NCBI RefSeq assembly: GCF_026151205.1
Contig: NC_087077.1
Coordinates: forward strand, 8,051,983-8,115,982
Direction: 5' to 3'
DNA length: 64,000 bases
Source of the DNA: Bolinopsis microptera
Lineage: Eukaryota; Ctenophora; Tentaculata; Lobata; Bolinopsidae
The notes below the pieces were generated by a model. That model did no database searches. It had not been told where the DNA came from and was given only the letters and a program-made list of their open reading frames with translations. The first letter of the stretch is position 1. The number at the start of each line of letters is the position of its first letter. Shown here piece after piece: positions 1 to 14,251 of this stretch. Made by a program: the position numbers and the translations under genes.

Positions 1-3000
1 CTGTCTGTGCCAAGCCGTGCTCGCTGTGTCGTGACAGGATGACAAGCAACTCGTCAAAAATACGACACCTTTAAAGGACAATTAACACTTTTTATTTCAA
101 ATCCTCAACACCCTGCCGTTTCAATCACACTTATCCAGAAACCCACTCCTCCTTAAAAACGCCTTTAAAACGTTCAGTTGAATTTCCTGAAAAGCCGTAA
201 GATCGGCACGACTTTATGAGCATTAACGTGGTGTGTATACTGTGTTCGTGGTTACTGGTTGATTAATCCAGCTTCTGTAAGTATCGTTGACAGATCACAT
301 ACGAAGCATGACAGTAGGATTTACATGACAGACAAATCCCTTATCAGCCGATATTTTGAGGATTTACATAAAACTTACGTATTCTCCCGGCGGGTGGGCT
401 CCACTATCCAACATTTGTACACTCAGCTCAGTGTTACTATATTAGTCATAATTCCGTGCAGTAATAAATATATAATAAAAATGTTAGATAACTCTCTTGG
501 TTTCCATGGGACATTGAATCTATAGAAAACTAGTTCTCATAGCAACTGACGTGGATGTTTAAAGCTGAACCTTACCTCAGGGAGTGTAGTAGCTATTGGT
601 GATTACGTCTGTCTTGCAGATAATAATAGTAGCAGATAATGTATATTAGTATATGTGCAGATGTTGGTTTTATCGGGCTTCGATCTTACTCTAATTAAAT
701 GTAATAGTGTAATGCAACCCGGAATTTATTTAATTATTTCTGGTTCATAGCATAAACAGTCATCTAAACTAATACTACTGTTATGTTTACTATATGAAAT
801 TATGACGGAAGTCTCATTTATATAACAATTGATAATAATACTATGATGATCGAAGGAAGTCGTGATTGATCCGTGCTATACTAATATAGGGCGCTGTTAC
901 GTACTGTTATATGTTTTGATCTTTACTGGTTGTCAATAGTGCTAATATCGCTTGTAAATATTGTTACAAGGTATAATACAATACAAATACATGTCACGAA
1001 AATCATGCTAATTGTGATTTTAATGAATAATGACCGTGCCAGCAATTACAATCCTAACAATGCCAGTTGGTTGGTAATGCTGTTTGTTCACGAATGGTAC
1101 GTGATTCTAAATTGACTACATAATTATCATTGTGAAGTGGTGGAAAAGGATACCTTGTTTCATTGAAACCATTGGTCGAGTCTAATATAACGTATGCCAA
1201 AATTTAAGGATTTGATTTGTCCCCACCTAGCATATTATTCATTATTCAACGTGTGAAATATATGGTAGGGCCCGGTAGGGCTAACTATAAATTGGCAATC
1301 ACTCATCCCATTCGGCGAGAATTTCTCTGAAATGAAGACGTTCCTTATCGAGATCGATAAAAGGTATAGCTCAGCCAGTAGTTTAACTTCTTGACGACGC
1401 TGTCAAATCCTCTAAGTCTGATAATGAAACATTCCATCATACTTAATACTGTCACCTTACGTGTTACGTGTGAAAAATGAGAACAGCATCTCGTAGATTG
1501 GTGGGCGGGGGGATTGATTGGTTATGGTTGCCAGTGTTGTAAAAAGGACAAAACGCACATAAACTAGGAGAAACTGGACGTTAGAAAAAACAAAATGGGC
1601 ACAAAACGGAAATTCAATGAACAAACCAGACAGATGATAATCATGCAAAACGGAAGTAATGACACTCTATTTTTCGAAGAACACAAAGTCTGATAGTTAA
1701 AGACGGTTCATATTGTCTTTTAAATACTGCCGTGTCTGATGATAATTGTTATAAGTATTTATACTTATAATCTTCCGTTTAACGCTAGCACAAAACGTCT
1801 TTAAGTCACGACAAAACATAAACCGGGTATTCAAAAAACAGACAGATTCAAACAAAACAAAAAAAAACACATATAAGAACTACAGTTTCAACCCCGCCCA
1901 GACATTGTATGTGTCTCCCCTTGAAGAGACTATGAATTGCGCAACAATCCTACTCAAGCCTACGCCGTTGCTTAAATCCATAATATAAATACACCCCACC
2001 TACAGTCTACATAATATTATATTGGATTAGCACAGTTGCAGTATGAGATTAATAAAATACGTTACAATGTTCTAAGTGGATCACATAAATGTAGAGCATG
2101 ACTGAACATATGTTGCGCCATTATTATAGGATACCATCTACTAGTACAGTTGTCTGACCCAGCGAGTGAGTAGTAGGCTGTGTGTGTGCTAGAGCCTAGA
2201 ATGTAACTTTCTCACAGTTGATCTACTGATTACATCGAGGATACACTTTAATCCTCGCACCTGATTAACTAGGCTATCTCATAATCCCCTCGTTTACACT
2301 GTCCTACTAGTCTTGATTAATAACAGATCTGGGTGTAAATGCCAACTAATAACCCTGTGGTAATGATACTCCTGTACGTGGTGTGTGCTAAGGAAAACCC
2401 GTTTTTTCCTACTGACAATAGGTCCAGTTCTAGACTTTTAGGTCTAAGTAATATCATATCATATGTTTATATTGATATCCCTACTGACTACCAAAAATTT
2501 TCTTTCGTCTTAGATATGAATTGGTTTCCGCAGAAATAAAGTCAGGTTGTCTTGATGATATTGTCACGTTTCTATTGATTCTCCAGAACAAATCAGATCT
2601 TTCTTCCTCATCATCTACTACATATTGTCCAGTTTCAAGAGTTTATAATTGATAGTAATAGTATACCCTCTCTGGATAATAATTGTAACGAACAAGTTAA
2701 CGTTCATACATTTTTGCTACGTCACCATACCGCATGGCACGTTATAGCTTCATGACTTCATGACGTCACACACTTTTGATGCTCCCTCACAGAAATAGGT
2801 ACTAAATAGGTACTCATGACCTACCTTCCGGTGACCCCCACAGCAATACAGACCTCTCCTTACACACCATACACAGTTTCCTTAAACCTCTACGGACTCT
2901 AATCCGACCATTCTCCAAAATACCATGTCCTCTGGGTAAACTCTAAATCAATTTGTATCCTAAACGAATCACCTTCTGTATCGCTTCTCACCTGAAACAA

Positions 3001-3825
3001 GATACGTGACTCCCACTGAGAGTAAGTTGTCTAGAATTACACTCCACAGAAGATGAATATCTCCTCTATCCGTGCAGGAGGTATGCTGTTCAACTGGTTT
3101 TTCCTGTCTATCACAAAAGTGCCGCGTTGTAAGTGCTAGAGGGCCCATTGTGTGTTGAGGGTGTAATCTGCTGTAATGAACTGGTATCTCTGTAAATGGA
3201 TATCATGGATACTATTGGATAGACTGGATGGCGTTCTGCGGTTAGTTTCGCTTACATAGCATTCAGTTCCCAGCCCAATTATACTCATCAACATAACACT
3301 AAATTGTAATTTATCCTTTATGCTCATCTTGAGAATCTGATGATAATCTGATGATACTGTTTAATCTGATGATAATGTTTTAAGTAAACCTGTTCCACCG
3401 AATCGGCCCCGTAACAAGATGCTATTGTTACATGCAAGATCTCCAGCCTAGATTACAAATTTACATAATGTTTCAAGGTCCATGTTACAAGTCACACCAG
3501 TAACAGTTTACACTGATCCCTGAAAAGTATCTGATAAATAGAGATCACCTGCTTTTCATTCACTGATACCCTCACTCCTCTGCGCTCCGTAGCCCTTCTT
3601 GTACCTCTGTATTGTAATGTAATAATGTGGGTATAACTGATATTAACACACGATTATCACATAAAATGGGACATGATATTATTGTTTTTATCGTATTTTA
3701 AAGAAAGAAACTTTTAAAAGAGTAAATTATAAGAACTGGTTACGAACCGGCTACTAGCAGGCAGGCTACAGGCCGGCTACTTACAGGATATTGGCTGACT
3801 GCCCTGCTGAGTGAGTGCTGCACTG
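1..3825. other. Non-coding, no supported gene
   Basis: Only short open frames without recognisable domains, codon bias or paired splice sites occur here. The stretch is AT-rich with short A runs near 1858-1870. It may be intergenic, or a large 5' intron or leader of the plus-strand gene whose exons begin to be visible at 14252. I see nothing else in it. Confidence 0.5.
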
Positions 3826-4010
3826 CTAGCCGAATATCTGGCTACTAGCCGAATATCTGGCTACTAGCCGAATATCTGGCTACTAGCCGAGTATCTGGCT
3901 ACTAGCCGAATATCTGGCTACTAGCCGAATATCCGGCTACTAGCCGAATATCTGGCTACTGGCCGAGTGCGAGTAGATGGCTACGAGCCCCACGATCTGG
4001 CTATTAGCCG
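3826..4010. repeat. 19-bp minisatellite
   Basis: About seven tandem copies of a 19-bp unit reading ctagccgaatatctggcta, with single-base variants. The last copies, after about 3960, decay into longer and degenerate units. Related ggcta/tagcc words extend on both sides from 3750 to about 4050. Confidence 0.85.
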
Positions 4011-6240
4011 ACTAGTGACAAATTACAACTTTCTAACCGGCTATTGGCCCGTTACAAAATAACGGCTTATACTACTTCTTTACAAATCTATAACTTAAAT
4101 AACTTTGCCCAGCACACTTTACATAGAATATCCCAATAAGTCCCCCTGGAATATTCCATCGTCCATAATGTTCCTGGTACCTCTTAATCGGCTGTTCTTC
4201 GGTTACCCATAATTTGTAGCTTGCTTTTCTGCAACTTACAATTTATACATTTTGTAGAATATTCCATTAAGTTCAACTCTGGAACATTCCAGTGCACAAT
4301 GTTGCACCTTGCACAATGTTCCAGGATTATGTACACCTCCAGGTTATGTTACCGCATGGTCATTACTCCAACACCACCTGGTTATTGGTTATTACTCCAC
4401 AACTTAGGTCCATGTATATATGTGTATTGACGTAATTAGTACCCACAGAGTGGTTGGTTATACCAGGTGTTCATGGTGACGTTATGATGTTAGTTGTGGA
4501 GTATTACCTTCTTAGTCGCGCTCTATTGCTATAGTTATTACTAACTATATTACTTATAGTGTACATCACCATGTGTTAGGTTAACATTAGCATACACTAA
4601 CTGACTGGTTGAGAGACAAATCGTGTGTACTACATTGTACAATAATTGTCACTCGGTGTTGTCTTTGTAGTTTGTATATACTATAGTTTGTAGTTTGCAT
4701 ATTATTATACTATGCGAATGTGTCAAATCACCTTTATATGCTGTGAGCATGTATTTTATACAGTGTACTCGCACGCCCTATGCAAGGCGCAAGCTTTGTA
4801 AACGCCCTGAGCTGAGTATACTTTATGTACGCCTTATGCTCGCCATGGGTGTGCTATGTTTACGCCCTGGATACGCTTTATCTACGGCGACCGCCCCATT
4901 TAATGATCCACCCAATCAGGCATATAATAATCATCAATTTCAAATTATTCTCAACTAACTAGTTGTCGCAGCTTTGTGGTCCATGCTATTATGTAATGTA
5001 ATCCTGATTAACCAGATAAATTACTATTGTCATACTCATAACAAATATGTCGTGTCGCAGTGCGTGACACACCACAGTCGTAGTCGAAGTTCCCAAAAAA
5101 TGTAATTAACGCATCTGATTATTTGATTATCGTTAAGTATGTACAAGATGTGAAATGTGCACAGTCGTAAGTCTATGGAGCGGGTGAAACGCTGTTTTTC
5201 TCGCCATGACATGTAAACGACACCCTGTTTAGTGTTTTTAGTGAATATTTTAAATGAATAAACGGAGTTGTTGCATGGCGTAACTTAAGTTTTTGTTCTC
5301 CACGAGAGACAGCTATGCTAACTTTATGACGCGATTAAAAATCCAACGTGAAGTTCCTGTCCTTATTTGGTTGAAAATCACGTACATCGAATTAGTACGC
5401 GTCATCATATACATACAAAGCCACACGCACCCTGCATAATAGAATTTAGAATTGTTAATTGTGGGTGGAACAAGGAAATAGTGTGTTTCATCACTGTCCA
5501 GCAAGGAAGCAGGGAAATACAAACATCTTCGTTACCGTTGACATGAGGATAAGATAAGCTCTTATAGACTGACATTTGACAGGTGGAGCAACAATACTGT
5601 CATAATATATCGACAGTAAGTCGTATATTTAGAAAACTCAACACGGCCCCGGTTTAGTTGCAGATTCTGCTAATACTCGCTCTAACTTACTAGATATCTC
5701 GTATCCTTCCAGGCTGTTTTCTTGGAGTATGGAATAAGTCGACTACAGTGCGTGACATTTGGTATTCGGGACAAGACTGACACCGCTAAGTGCGTGACTA
5801 TGACTGTTGGGATTCTTGGAAAACCTGGACAAACATTCCTTGAATTGTGTCATTTAGTCATTCACCTCGTGAACGGTAGATCAAATCAGGTCTACTTCCA
5901 GCAATAAGCTGAAAACATAGGAGTGACACGCCCACGTGTTGCCTTTGTCTCCCTATTTGAAGTAGTCCACCAGTCTCAAAGCGGGAGGGCTTGTCCTGCG
6001 CGCTGTCATATCTCCAGTGATTCTTGGAAAACACCGCTGCTGACCCGCTGCCAAACTGCAGTCTGCTACATAATAGATTAACATGACACATTACGTATGC
6101 TAATGATATTATTATTACGATTTTATGCATTTTATGTGACATTTCGTCCATACATCGCATTATCGCACCTAAATACCGCAAAGTTATTCTAGTCAAGATA
6201 CAGTTGTCCGAGCGAGTGGCGGGAACACTGAACTCCGGCA
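4011..6240. other. Non-coding, no supported gene
   Basis: No domain-bearing frame was found. The minus-strand open frame around 5858-6241 begins with TTG rather than ATG and has no recognisable composition, so it is not annotated. Confidence 0.5.
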
Positions 6241-6249
6241 ATCTTCACG

Positions 6250-6345
6250 CTGATTGGCTCATTTTATGATAACCTCAGAATCGTGCCTCCTGATTGGTTG
6301 TCGCCCACCACGTGGCACTGTCTGAGCCTTCTGATTGGCCGGTTG
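6250..6345. promoter_or_regulatory. CCAAT-box cluster with E-box, possible promoter
   Basis: Three inverted CCAAT boxes (ATTGG) at 6253-6257, 6293-6297 and 6334-6338 flank a palindromic CACGTG at 6309-6314. NF-Y-type CCAAT boxes at regular spacing with a CACGTG site are a common metazoan core-promoter arrangement. It could serve the plus-strand gene whose exons are seen from 14252, but no transcript start is visible, so this is inference. Confidence 0.35.
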
Positions 6346-6507
6346 CTTTACCGGCTTCCTCCCTCCCGAGATGTAAGGCTTGGCGCTAAGTTAGTTAAGT
6401 TATCTTCTGAAATCTTGAGAGATGCCCTTATAATATAACAGCTGTTAGTAGTAGTATAATATGTTGAGATGTGGTAGATGCTGGTGTTGAGTGTTAGACA
6501 GGCTGTC

Positions 6508-7218
6508 TGTCACACATTAAGTAACATAGTGTGTTGTGTGTCACAGATTAAGTAACATAGTGTGCTGTGTGTCACAGATTAAGTAACATAGTGTGCTGTG
6601 TGTCACAGATTAAGTAAAATAGTGTGCTGTTTGCCACATATTAAGTATCAGTGTGCTGTGTGCCACAGATTAAATAAATAATGTGTGCTGTGTGTCACAG
6701 ATTAAGTAACATAGTGTGCTGTGTGTCACAGATTAAGTAACATAGTGTGCTGTGTGTCACAGATTAAGTAAAATAGTGTGCTGTTTGCCACATATTAAGT
6801 ATCAGTGTGCTGTGTGTCACAGATTAAGTAACATAGTGTGATGTGTGTCACAGATTAAGTAACAGTGAGCTGTGTGTCACAGATTAAGTAACATAGTGTG
6901 ATGTGTGTCACAGATTAAGTAACAGTGAGCTGTGTGTCACAGATTAAGTAACATAGTGTGCTGTGTGTCACAGATTAAATAAATAATGTGTGCTGTGTGC
7001 CACAGATTAAATAAATAATGTGTGCTGTGTGTCACAGATTAAGTAACATAATGTGTGCTGTGTGCCACAGATTAAATAAATAATGTGTGCTGTGTGTCAC
7101 AGATTAAGTAACATAGTGTGATGTGTGTCACAGATTAAGTAACAGTGAGCTGTGTGTCACAGATTAAGTAACATAGTGTGCTGTGTGTCACAGATTAAGT
7201 AACATAATGTGTGCTGTA
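6508..7218. repeat. 31-bp minisatellite array
   Basis: Roughly 22 tandem copies of a unit of about 31 bp with the core cacagattaagtaacata followed by a GTGTGCTGTGTGT stretch. Variants containing taaataaataatg and shortened units recur in blocks, showing higher-order amplification. No coding meaning is seen. Confidence 0.9.
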
Positions 7219-10200
7219 TGGATGTCTTGCATCAAGGTCCCACTGCTTACTTTATAGCTCACAGCATCACCTGGATGTGAAAGTGTTCTACCCTAGGGGT
7301 CGTTCACAGATTACGTAATATGCGAACGACCCCTTATTGGTAACTTAAAGTGAATTGCAAGGATACACTTGCCTATTCGCAGACTATCGTTTTCGTCACT
7401 ATCGTGTTCTTGATTATCCCTGCAAACTTGTAAACGAATTTAGGACGAATTTGTAATGAACCTAATGAAGTTTATGTGTCCTTCCTAGTAAAATTAAACA
7501 TAACGTATCATAATCCTACGTCATGATCTCAAGACTAGCAGTAATAGATACCCAGTTACGTCATCCAAGCTTTCTCCTGTTTTTGGTACAGAAACCTACA
7601 TTTTAAACGGAATGTTGCTATGAAGAGAATGGAAAAATACCGGAAATCCTGGTACATATTTCGTTACCACAATAGTGCGATTAATTCAAGTTAACTTGGG
7701 TGTCCAGACGTGATTTTTCGATTTTCGTCCAACGAAAATTTAATTAAATTTCCATCATTACCATGGAAAGAACGCATAATATGTTATGTATATATCCTAA
7801 TATTTGTCCATAAAGTCTGAGCTGATATGAAAGTGCATAATTTTGGTAATTTCATACAAATATTTGTCCATAAAATCTGAACTGATAAAGAAGTCCATAA
7901 TCTTGATATTTCAACACTAAGTCTCCTTGAATGACTTAAATGTACATCTTTGTTCAAGGGTATATTTTAATGTCGAAGCGTGTAATAAATGTTAGAATTT
8001 ATTCGTTATATTATTTATTATAAGTGTACTGCAACAGTGTCTCATACATCACGCTCAGGCATCCCTGTACATGTTAATTAATTTAGATTTTATTTAACTA
8101 ACAAAAATCTGAATTATAGTGCATGCATGCTGATGTACGGTCCATGTGCTTGAAGCTGTGTCCTCAAAGCTTATCTCAGTGGCAGTGTGGCGCCTAGATA
8201 GAAGTCTAGAGAGATCTTCTGAGTTGTGTTCATTATTCGCTCTAAACAGGTTGTAGTCATTCCGATCCAGGTGTTACAAGGTGAAATGATTAACAACAAA
8301 CCCTGAAGTATCAAATTAAATTTATTAAGCTATATCTGAGAGGCTCTTTTGGCATCCAAAGTCAGCTTTTTATATTTCATTACTTCATTAATCTTCTCCT
8401 GCTCTAACTTATACACCAGCCACATAAATGTAAAGCTAGCTAGATCTCAGCCACCCAGCTAGTTGTGGCTACTGTGCAAATGTGTGCACCGCCGCCGTGC
8501 TACTATGGGTAGAGTTCGGTTAGCATGCAGCATGCAGAGCTTTTCACCACAACAATCGTATACTAATCGTCAGCTTATTTATCACAATCTAAGCAGTAAC
8601 AGAGCAGCAACGGCACATCATATCATGTAACACTTAATAGTAAAACAAATTTTAGTAAAATAACACTTGAGTAAAACTAGACGCATTCTACAACACATCC
8701 TCTACAAAACTATAGTACAGCAGTCGGTCTAGTGTCGAGATAAAATAAATAAAGATACGCACCATACAAATCAGCTGTATACTGTATATAATAAAACAAA
8801 TATTTAATAAAAATATAGTGTATAGCATCGCTCTCGAATGCAAACTTGCAAAATTGTATAATCACTTTACATATCTAATCAGCACATCAACTTCTCTGCT
8901 TGTAGCGAACTTTAAGTTGATAAGAAGGTCACAATAAAAAGTCAATGGTCCTTTTTTCTTTTTTTGAGAAGTTTTCCCAGAGCTATGAAACCTCGTACTG
9001 GTCAATTCCAAAGACATAACTTCATATTATAGAAGTTACATCCGTATTGGTAATGCTGTGACATCTGATCCTATACTGATTAAATCTCGGACAGAGAAGG
9101 AATTAGTTAGGTCGTTATGTTAATTTTAATTGATTATTGGTTAAATGGCGTATCTGATTCATCTTTCTCGTTTCTAATACTTGTACGTGACTTTAGACAA
9201 TCTAAATTCTAAGGGGAAAACTCAATTTTTTAAGACTTATCTCGATGGCTGAAGTCATCGAGAAAGTTCTCGAGGTTTCTCAAAATTCTTCTGAAGTCTA
9301 ATTCCTTAATCTAGCAAATATAATCCACGTCCTTGCAATTGCACGTACTGAGTATACACCTTGTTTGTGTGAAATGAATTATAAGTTGCGACAAATGGAA
9401 CTATCAGACCTCATTTTAGGAAAATGAAGTAAAGGCTAGGTACTCATCAGGTACATTATAAAGATCACTGGACGATGGAAGTGATAGAATTAAGGTTTAG
9501 GTTTCATGGATTTTAAGAGTGAATCTCTGTCCTACGTGACAACTTTGTAGGTTCAAGACAATGAATGTAAACAGAACGTTCGTGAACAAAGAAGAAAAAT
9601 AATAGTTGCCGCTGGGCTAACAACGGAGTTGATCACTTTAAAGCGGTCTAATTCGATCTGCCCAATTTATTGATCAGCCTTAAAGAGCGGTCATTTGTTG
9701 GTCATGACGTGGGGACTATCAAGTATCAGGTCTTAACCGTGTTAAGAATCTTGTTTTTGACCTTGACCCTTAGGGTTACAACGCTATATTAGAATCTCCT
9801 CAATCGGCTTCATCATTATTAAATATATACCACAATCAAGGCTTTGTCTTCCTGTTTTTATCAATTGTATAATTACATTAATGAGGGATAATATAATAAC
9901 TAAAAATTTATAAAAAAAAACTAAATATCCTGGTAGATATATTTATCAACGTTTCCCGCTATATAAAGTTATGTGTAGATAAGATATGCATACTGGATAC
10001 TCAGCACTTTTCGCGGGAATGTTGTTAGCCGTTACCAGGTGAAGTACGTCATTCTTGGAATTGTGTTTGTAGTACTAACTACCAGGAATGTTGACTGTTG
10101 TAAACAATTCTAGAAAGTACGAGGGAAGTAGAGCGATATGTTGATAGATCCAGTTAGGCAATTCTGAAGTGATGAAGTGCGCGCTCCTTTTACCCAATTG

Positions 10201-13200
10201 TAACCCATTTTCACAGCTCATTTTATCCAATAACGAGCTACGACTCTGTCCAATATCATCGCATTTGTCTGTATCCTGAGTTTTCCTGGCGTAAGACGCT
10301 CGAGTTAAGCGGTCTGATTGACCTTTACAACCCACAATGGTATGCAAAAAATGTGACTTATATTTAGGGTGGACCTCAATCAACAGAAATAACACGTAGG
10401 TCGTACAAGGCACGCGTTCGGCTTATTCCCTAGAGTAGGCATAGGACGTGATATTGCAACATTTTCCTGTGCAGATGCAGATTACTTAGAGTCCGGGATG
10501 GAAATCTGATCACACACCCAGTATAAGCTCTGTGATTGTTCTGCAGCTACCGATCTGTGGAATGCCGAGAGACTTGGTATTTATTCCAGAAAAATGCCTC
10601 AAATCGGCCAGTTAATAGCATCCTGTCTATCTTCTGCTAAATTGGCTGTTGATTTACCAGTTATATACGTGCACGGTATGTGTACATCTAAACAGTTAAA
10701 CTAAACTATGAAATGTATTGCTTCTAATAGCCCGGCATTATACTCTAAAGAGTAAATTGTGTTCAACTATCATATTATTATACATTTCTACATTTGGTCT
10801 ACAATATCTGGCCGGTAACACTTCATACCTAATATAAACTGCGTTCTTCTCGCAACTAAATACCTTGAAAGGTGTGACAGTCACCAATCAAATTAGGTTT
10901 CTGTGGCGTTTCTTTACACATCATTATCGAATTAGGGTCTCGAGTATTGTGCCGTGTTTCTGTATCAGTTCAGTTCGGTGTACTGGTGTGGTGGTAACGT
11001 CATGACCACTGTCAGTGGCCGAGTGGAAACTGGGATCTTTATCGAAATAATGTGAGTTTTAAATTCGATTCTCAGCGTTGACACGAATTGTTGGGATGAG
11101 AGTCTTAAACTGTTTACTAATGGCTCTGCTGGGTCTGTTCATCCAATCAGTCCACGAAACTGGTTAATGTAGGAACAATCTTGTGACGGAGCTTCGGGCC
11201 AGAAAGTAGCGTAACACTGCTGTGGCCTTCTAAGACTTGTTAGACGTGTAAGCACCCAGTCCAGCCTCGTCTTGGTGACATTAGCAATAAGCACTCTGTT
11301 AAGTTTAATAATGTCTTTGTAGTGACCATTGCTGCAACATAAGACGGGTGACTCCCAAATGCCAAATATGGAAAACATGATGTATGAAGAAAAAAATGAA
11401 CTTATTCCCATGATCACTTTTGTTTTTGCTCTCATCACTATCAGTATATTTTCTACCAACTCTGCCAAATATAACCTACGCTGCAAATAAACAAAAATTG
11501 CAGTGTAAATGGTCGCGGTTCTGAATCCACGTAAATAGAATTGTTGTACATTCTTTACAGTTACACAATATGACTACATGACTCGGTGGCGACAGTAATG
11601 CCGTATGATCTGGCCCTGAATTCCATGACTTGATTCACATTGTTTCCCAAAGTTTGGGTTGTTAATGTGAAAACTGAACATTAGTAGGAAGGGTTGATAC
11701 AATCTAACATATATATATTGGACACAGATAGTACATTGTAGTAAAACTGTATCTAGATAGCAGATAGCTGTCTTGGATCTGGGAAGGTCACCCGCCCTGA
11801 TTTGACTGATCTCGTTTTTTTCTGAGCGGTGAGTAGAATAATATAACATGGGAGTTGCAAATTTACAGTGTGTCTGGAATTAGGAAATGGAATTGCCACT
11901 GTGTAGGCTCGAGCTCGTTAACCATTTCATTGTTATAAGAATAAGATTAAGATTATTCTCGTGTTTTATAACAAATACCTTCACTTGAGTGCAAGTGTAA
12001 TATGATAATTGATTATCTTCCCGGAAGATTTACCAAGTTTTGGGATTGGCATTTGACCAATAGATTATATTATGTGAGGGCTTGCTCAAAACCAGTTTTT
12101 ATTTTGGAGACTCGCGAATTCTTTAGATAAATTGGTATGGGAAACCTCGTCTTATGCTCATATGATTTTTGAATATGTTACAAATTTGAAGACCTTATCA
12201 GCTGTAAAATTATTTCTTCAGCCTTGAATTTTGGACTAGCTTGACGATTAGCAAATTGAAAAGAAACCCTGAACTGTTTTTCGTCACAGTACATTATCAG
12301 TTGGTCACTTAACCCCTGAATTTGCAACTGAAATGACGACCAAGCGATTAAGGAGGAACCATGAACTGATAAAAAGTTTCAATGTCGTCACAGCTCACTA
12401 GGAATTTAAGACTATGAAATAAGGAACAAACCCTAAACTGTTTCTATGACGTCACAATTCATTAGCAGTTGGTCATTTTTATCACCACATCACACTACAG
12501 TCCGTGGATTTTACCAGGCCCCGATTAGACAGAGGGCACCACCAGAGTCCCAGTTACTACACATGAAATTGATTATATTAACGTCTACCCCACCGTTACT
12601 TTACAGCTCATATAATAAACTCTCATTCGAATAAGGTTGTCCTGGAATAAGTGATCTCACTTTTAATTCACTGACATTGTGTTACACTAATCAATAGTTT
12701 AATGACACAGGATAAGTAACACCATGGACCGATAAGAAATCGTTAAATTGCCTTTTAAAGTTGACGAACCACACACCAGTCCAACCGGTTAGGGGGTGGA
12801 GTTAACCGAATTACAGTCTACTCCACTGCTCAACAAGTCGTTATCAAGTTTCTCAAGTTTCATCCCCACTTCCAAAATGGGTTGAGGTCATCCTCAGCCA
12901 TTAAAGTATCTTGTGTACAGTTCTCTAGTCAACAGGGTTAAAAAGGTTAAAACTTGAAAGTTGAAAGATTAAAAGTGCTGACGTATTAAAGGGTTTCTTT
13001 TCACGCTTGTCTAAGATTTTGTAAAAGTGTGGAAGTTTAAAGTTTAATCTCCTTTTAGAACTCCACCAATGCAATGTTGAGTTCAAATCAATTTAATTGA
13101 GAAACACAGAACTGTAAAATCTCCTTCATATATAAAATTATGTCTTTTTAAGATTGTCTAATTTTCATGTGCTTGAATTATGCTCAAAGTAAATAAATTC

Positions 13201-13486
13201 AATATGTTCAAATTTATAGATAAAGTTAAGCGTACATGATGGTAAAATATTGTGAGTTATCAGCTGACACGATCTCAAATTATGATGCTGAAATGACAAA
13301 TAAGACCCAATAAGTTTTCGTTTTGATCATGATACTGTTCAATCAACCTGATTGTAAGCTCACTTTGAATGATGAATACTAACTCAGCATGAACTCCCAG
13401 TATTAAGCATGAATGTTGTAAAGATGTAAATTCTTTGTTCCAAAATCCAAACCTAACAATCCTGACAACTTTAATGAATTAATCAT
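7219..13486. other. Non-coding, minor diverged repeats
   Basis: No supported gene. Two diverged direct copies of a segment of about 60 bp (starting atatttgtccataaa) lie at 7798-7915. Three diverged copies of a segment containing aaccctgaactg and cgtcacag...ttggtca lie between about 12255 and 12480. The remainder is unremarkable AT-rich DNA. Confidence 0.5.
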
Positions 13487-14220
13487 TTAAGGGGGCAGGG
13501 GGGGGTCTTTATGAAATTTCTCTCGAAATTGATTTTATAGTTGTTTCTGATAGAGGGGAGTGATATCTACTAGTTGTTTTTGGTCCAATGGAAAAATTTT
13601 GTTCCTAGCCGAAATTATCGCCGGTCAAAGGTCAGCGCTCATGTGTAATTGTATTGCGCGAGCGATTTTAAATCGCGCGCCCTGAAAATTGCGTCTAAAA
13701 ATCTATCTTCTCCTACATTTTTTGAGCAATCACCTTGAAACTTTCAGGATATGTTCTAAGGACCATTTAGAAACTTCTGGTCTATCAGAATTTTAAGATA
13801 GGCCTTAGAAAAGTTTTTATTCGATTTTGAAAATCTTGGACCTCGTTTTTTGACGATTTTTCCAGGTCCAAGATTTTCAAAATCGAATAAAAACTTTTCT
13901 AAGGCCTATCTTAAAATTCTGATAGACCAGAAGTTTCTAAATGGTCCTTAGAACATATCCTGAAAGTTTCAAGGTGATTGCTCAAAAAATGTAGGAGAAG
14001 ATAGATTTTTAGACGCAATTTTCAGGGCGCGCGATTTAAAATCGCTCGCGCAATACAATTACACATGAGCGCTGACCTTTGACCGGCGATAATTTCGGCT
14101 AGGAACAAAATTTTTCCATTGGACCAAAAACAACTAGTAGATATCACTCCCCTCTATCAGAAACAACTATAAAATCAATTTCGAGAGAAATTTCATAAAG
14201 ACCCCCCCCTGCCCCCTTAA
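13487..14220. mobile_element. Foldback MITE, TTAA-flanked, copy 1
   Basis: A TTAA (13487-13490) followed by GGGGGCAGGGGGGGG begins a left arm of 356 bp. After a 22-nt loop (13843-13864) the reverse complement runs as a right arm of equal length to a terminal TTAA at 14217-14220. The arms are almost perfectly complementary. There is no coding capacity. TTAA target duplication is characteristic of piggyBac-superfamily insertions, so this is probably a non-autonomous foldback derivative. It ends 31 bp upstream of the exon starting at 14252. Confidence 0.9.
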
Positions 14221-14251
14221 ATATATAATTATTCACCTTTTTATTTTTCAG

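Noticed and set aside
5858-6241. 127-codon minus-strand frame
   Set aside because: Starts with TTG, has no recognisable domain or splice structure, and overlaps the promoter-like region by its start.
3826-7218. Minisatellites as CRISPR-like repeats
   Set aside because: Units are contiguous, without unique spacers.
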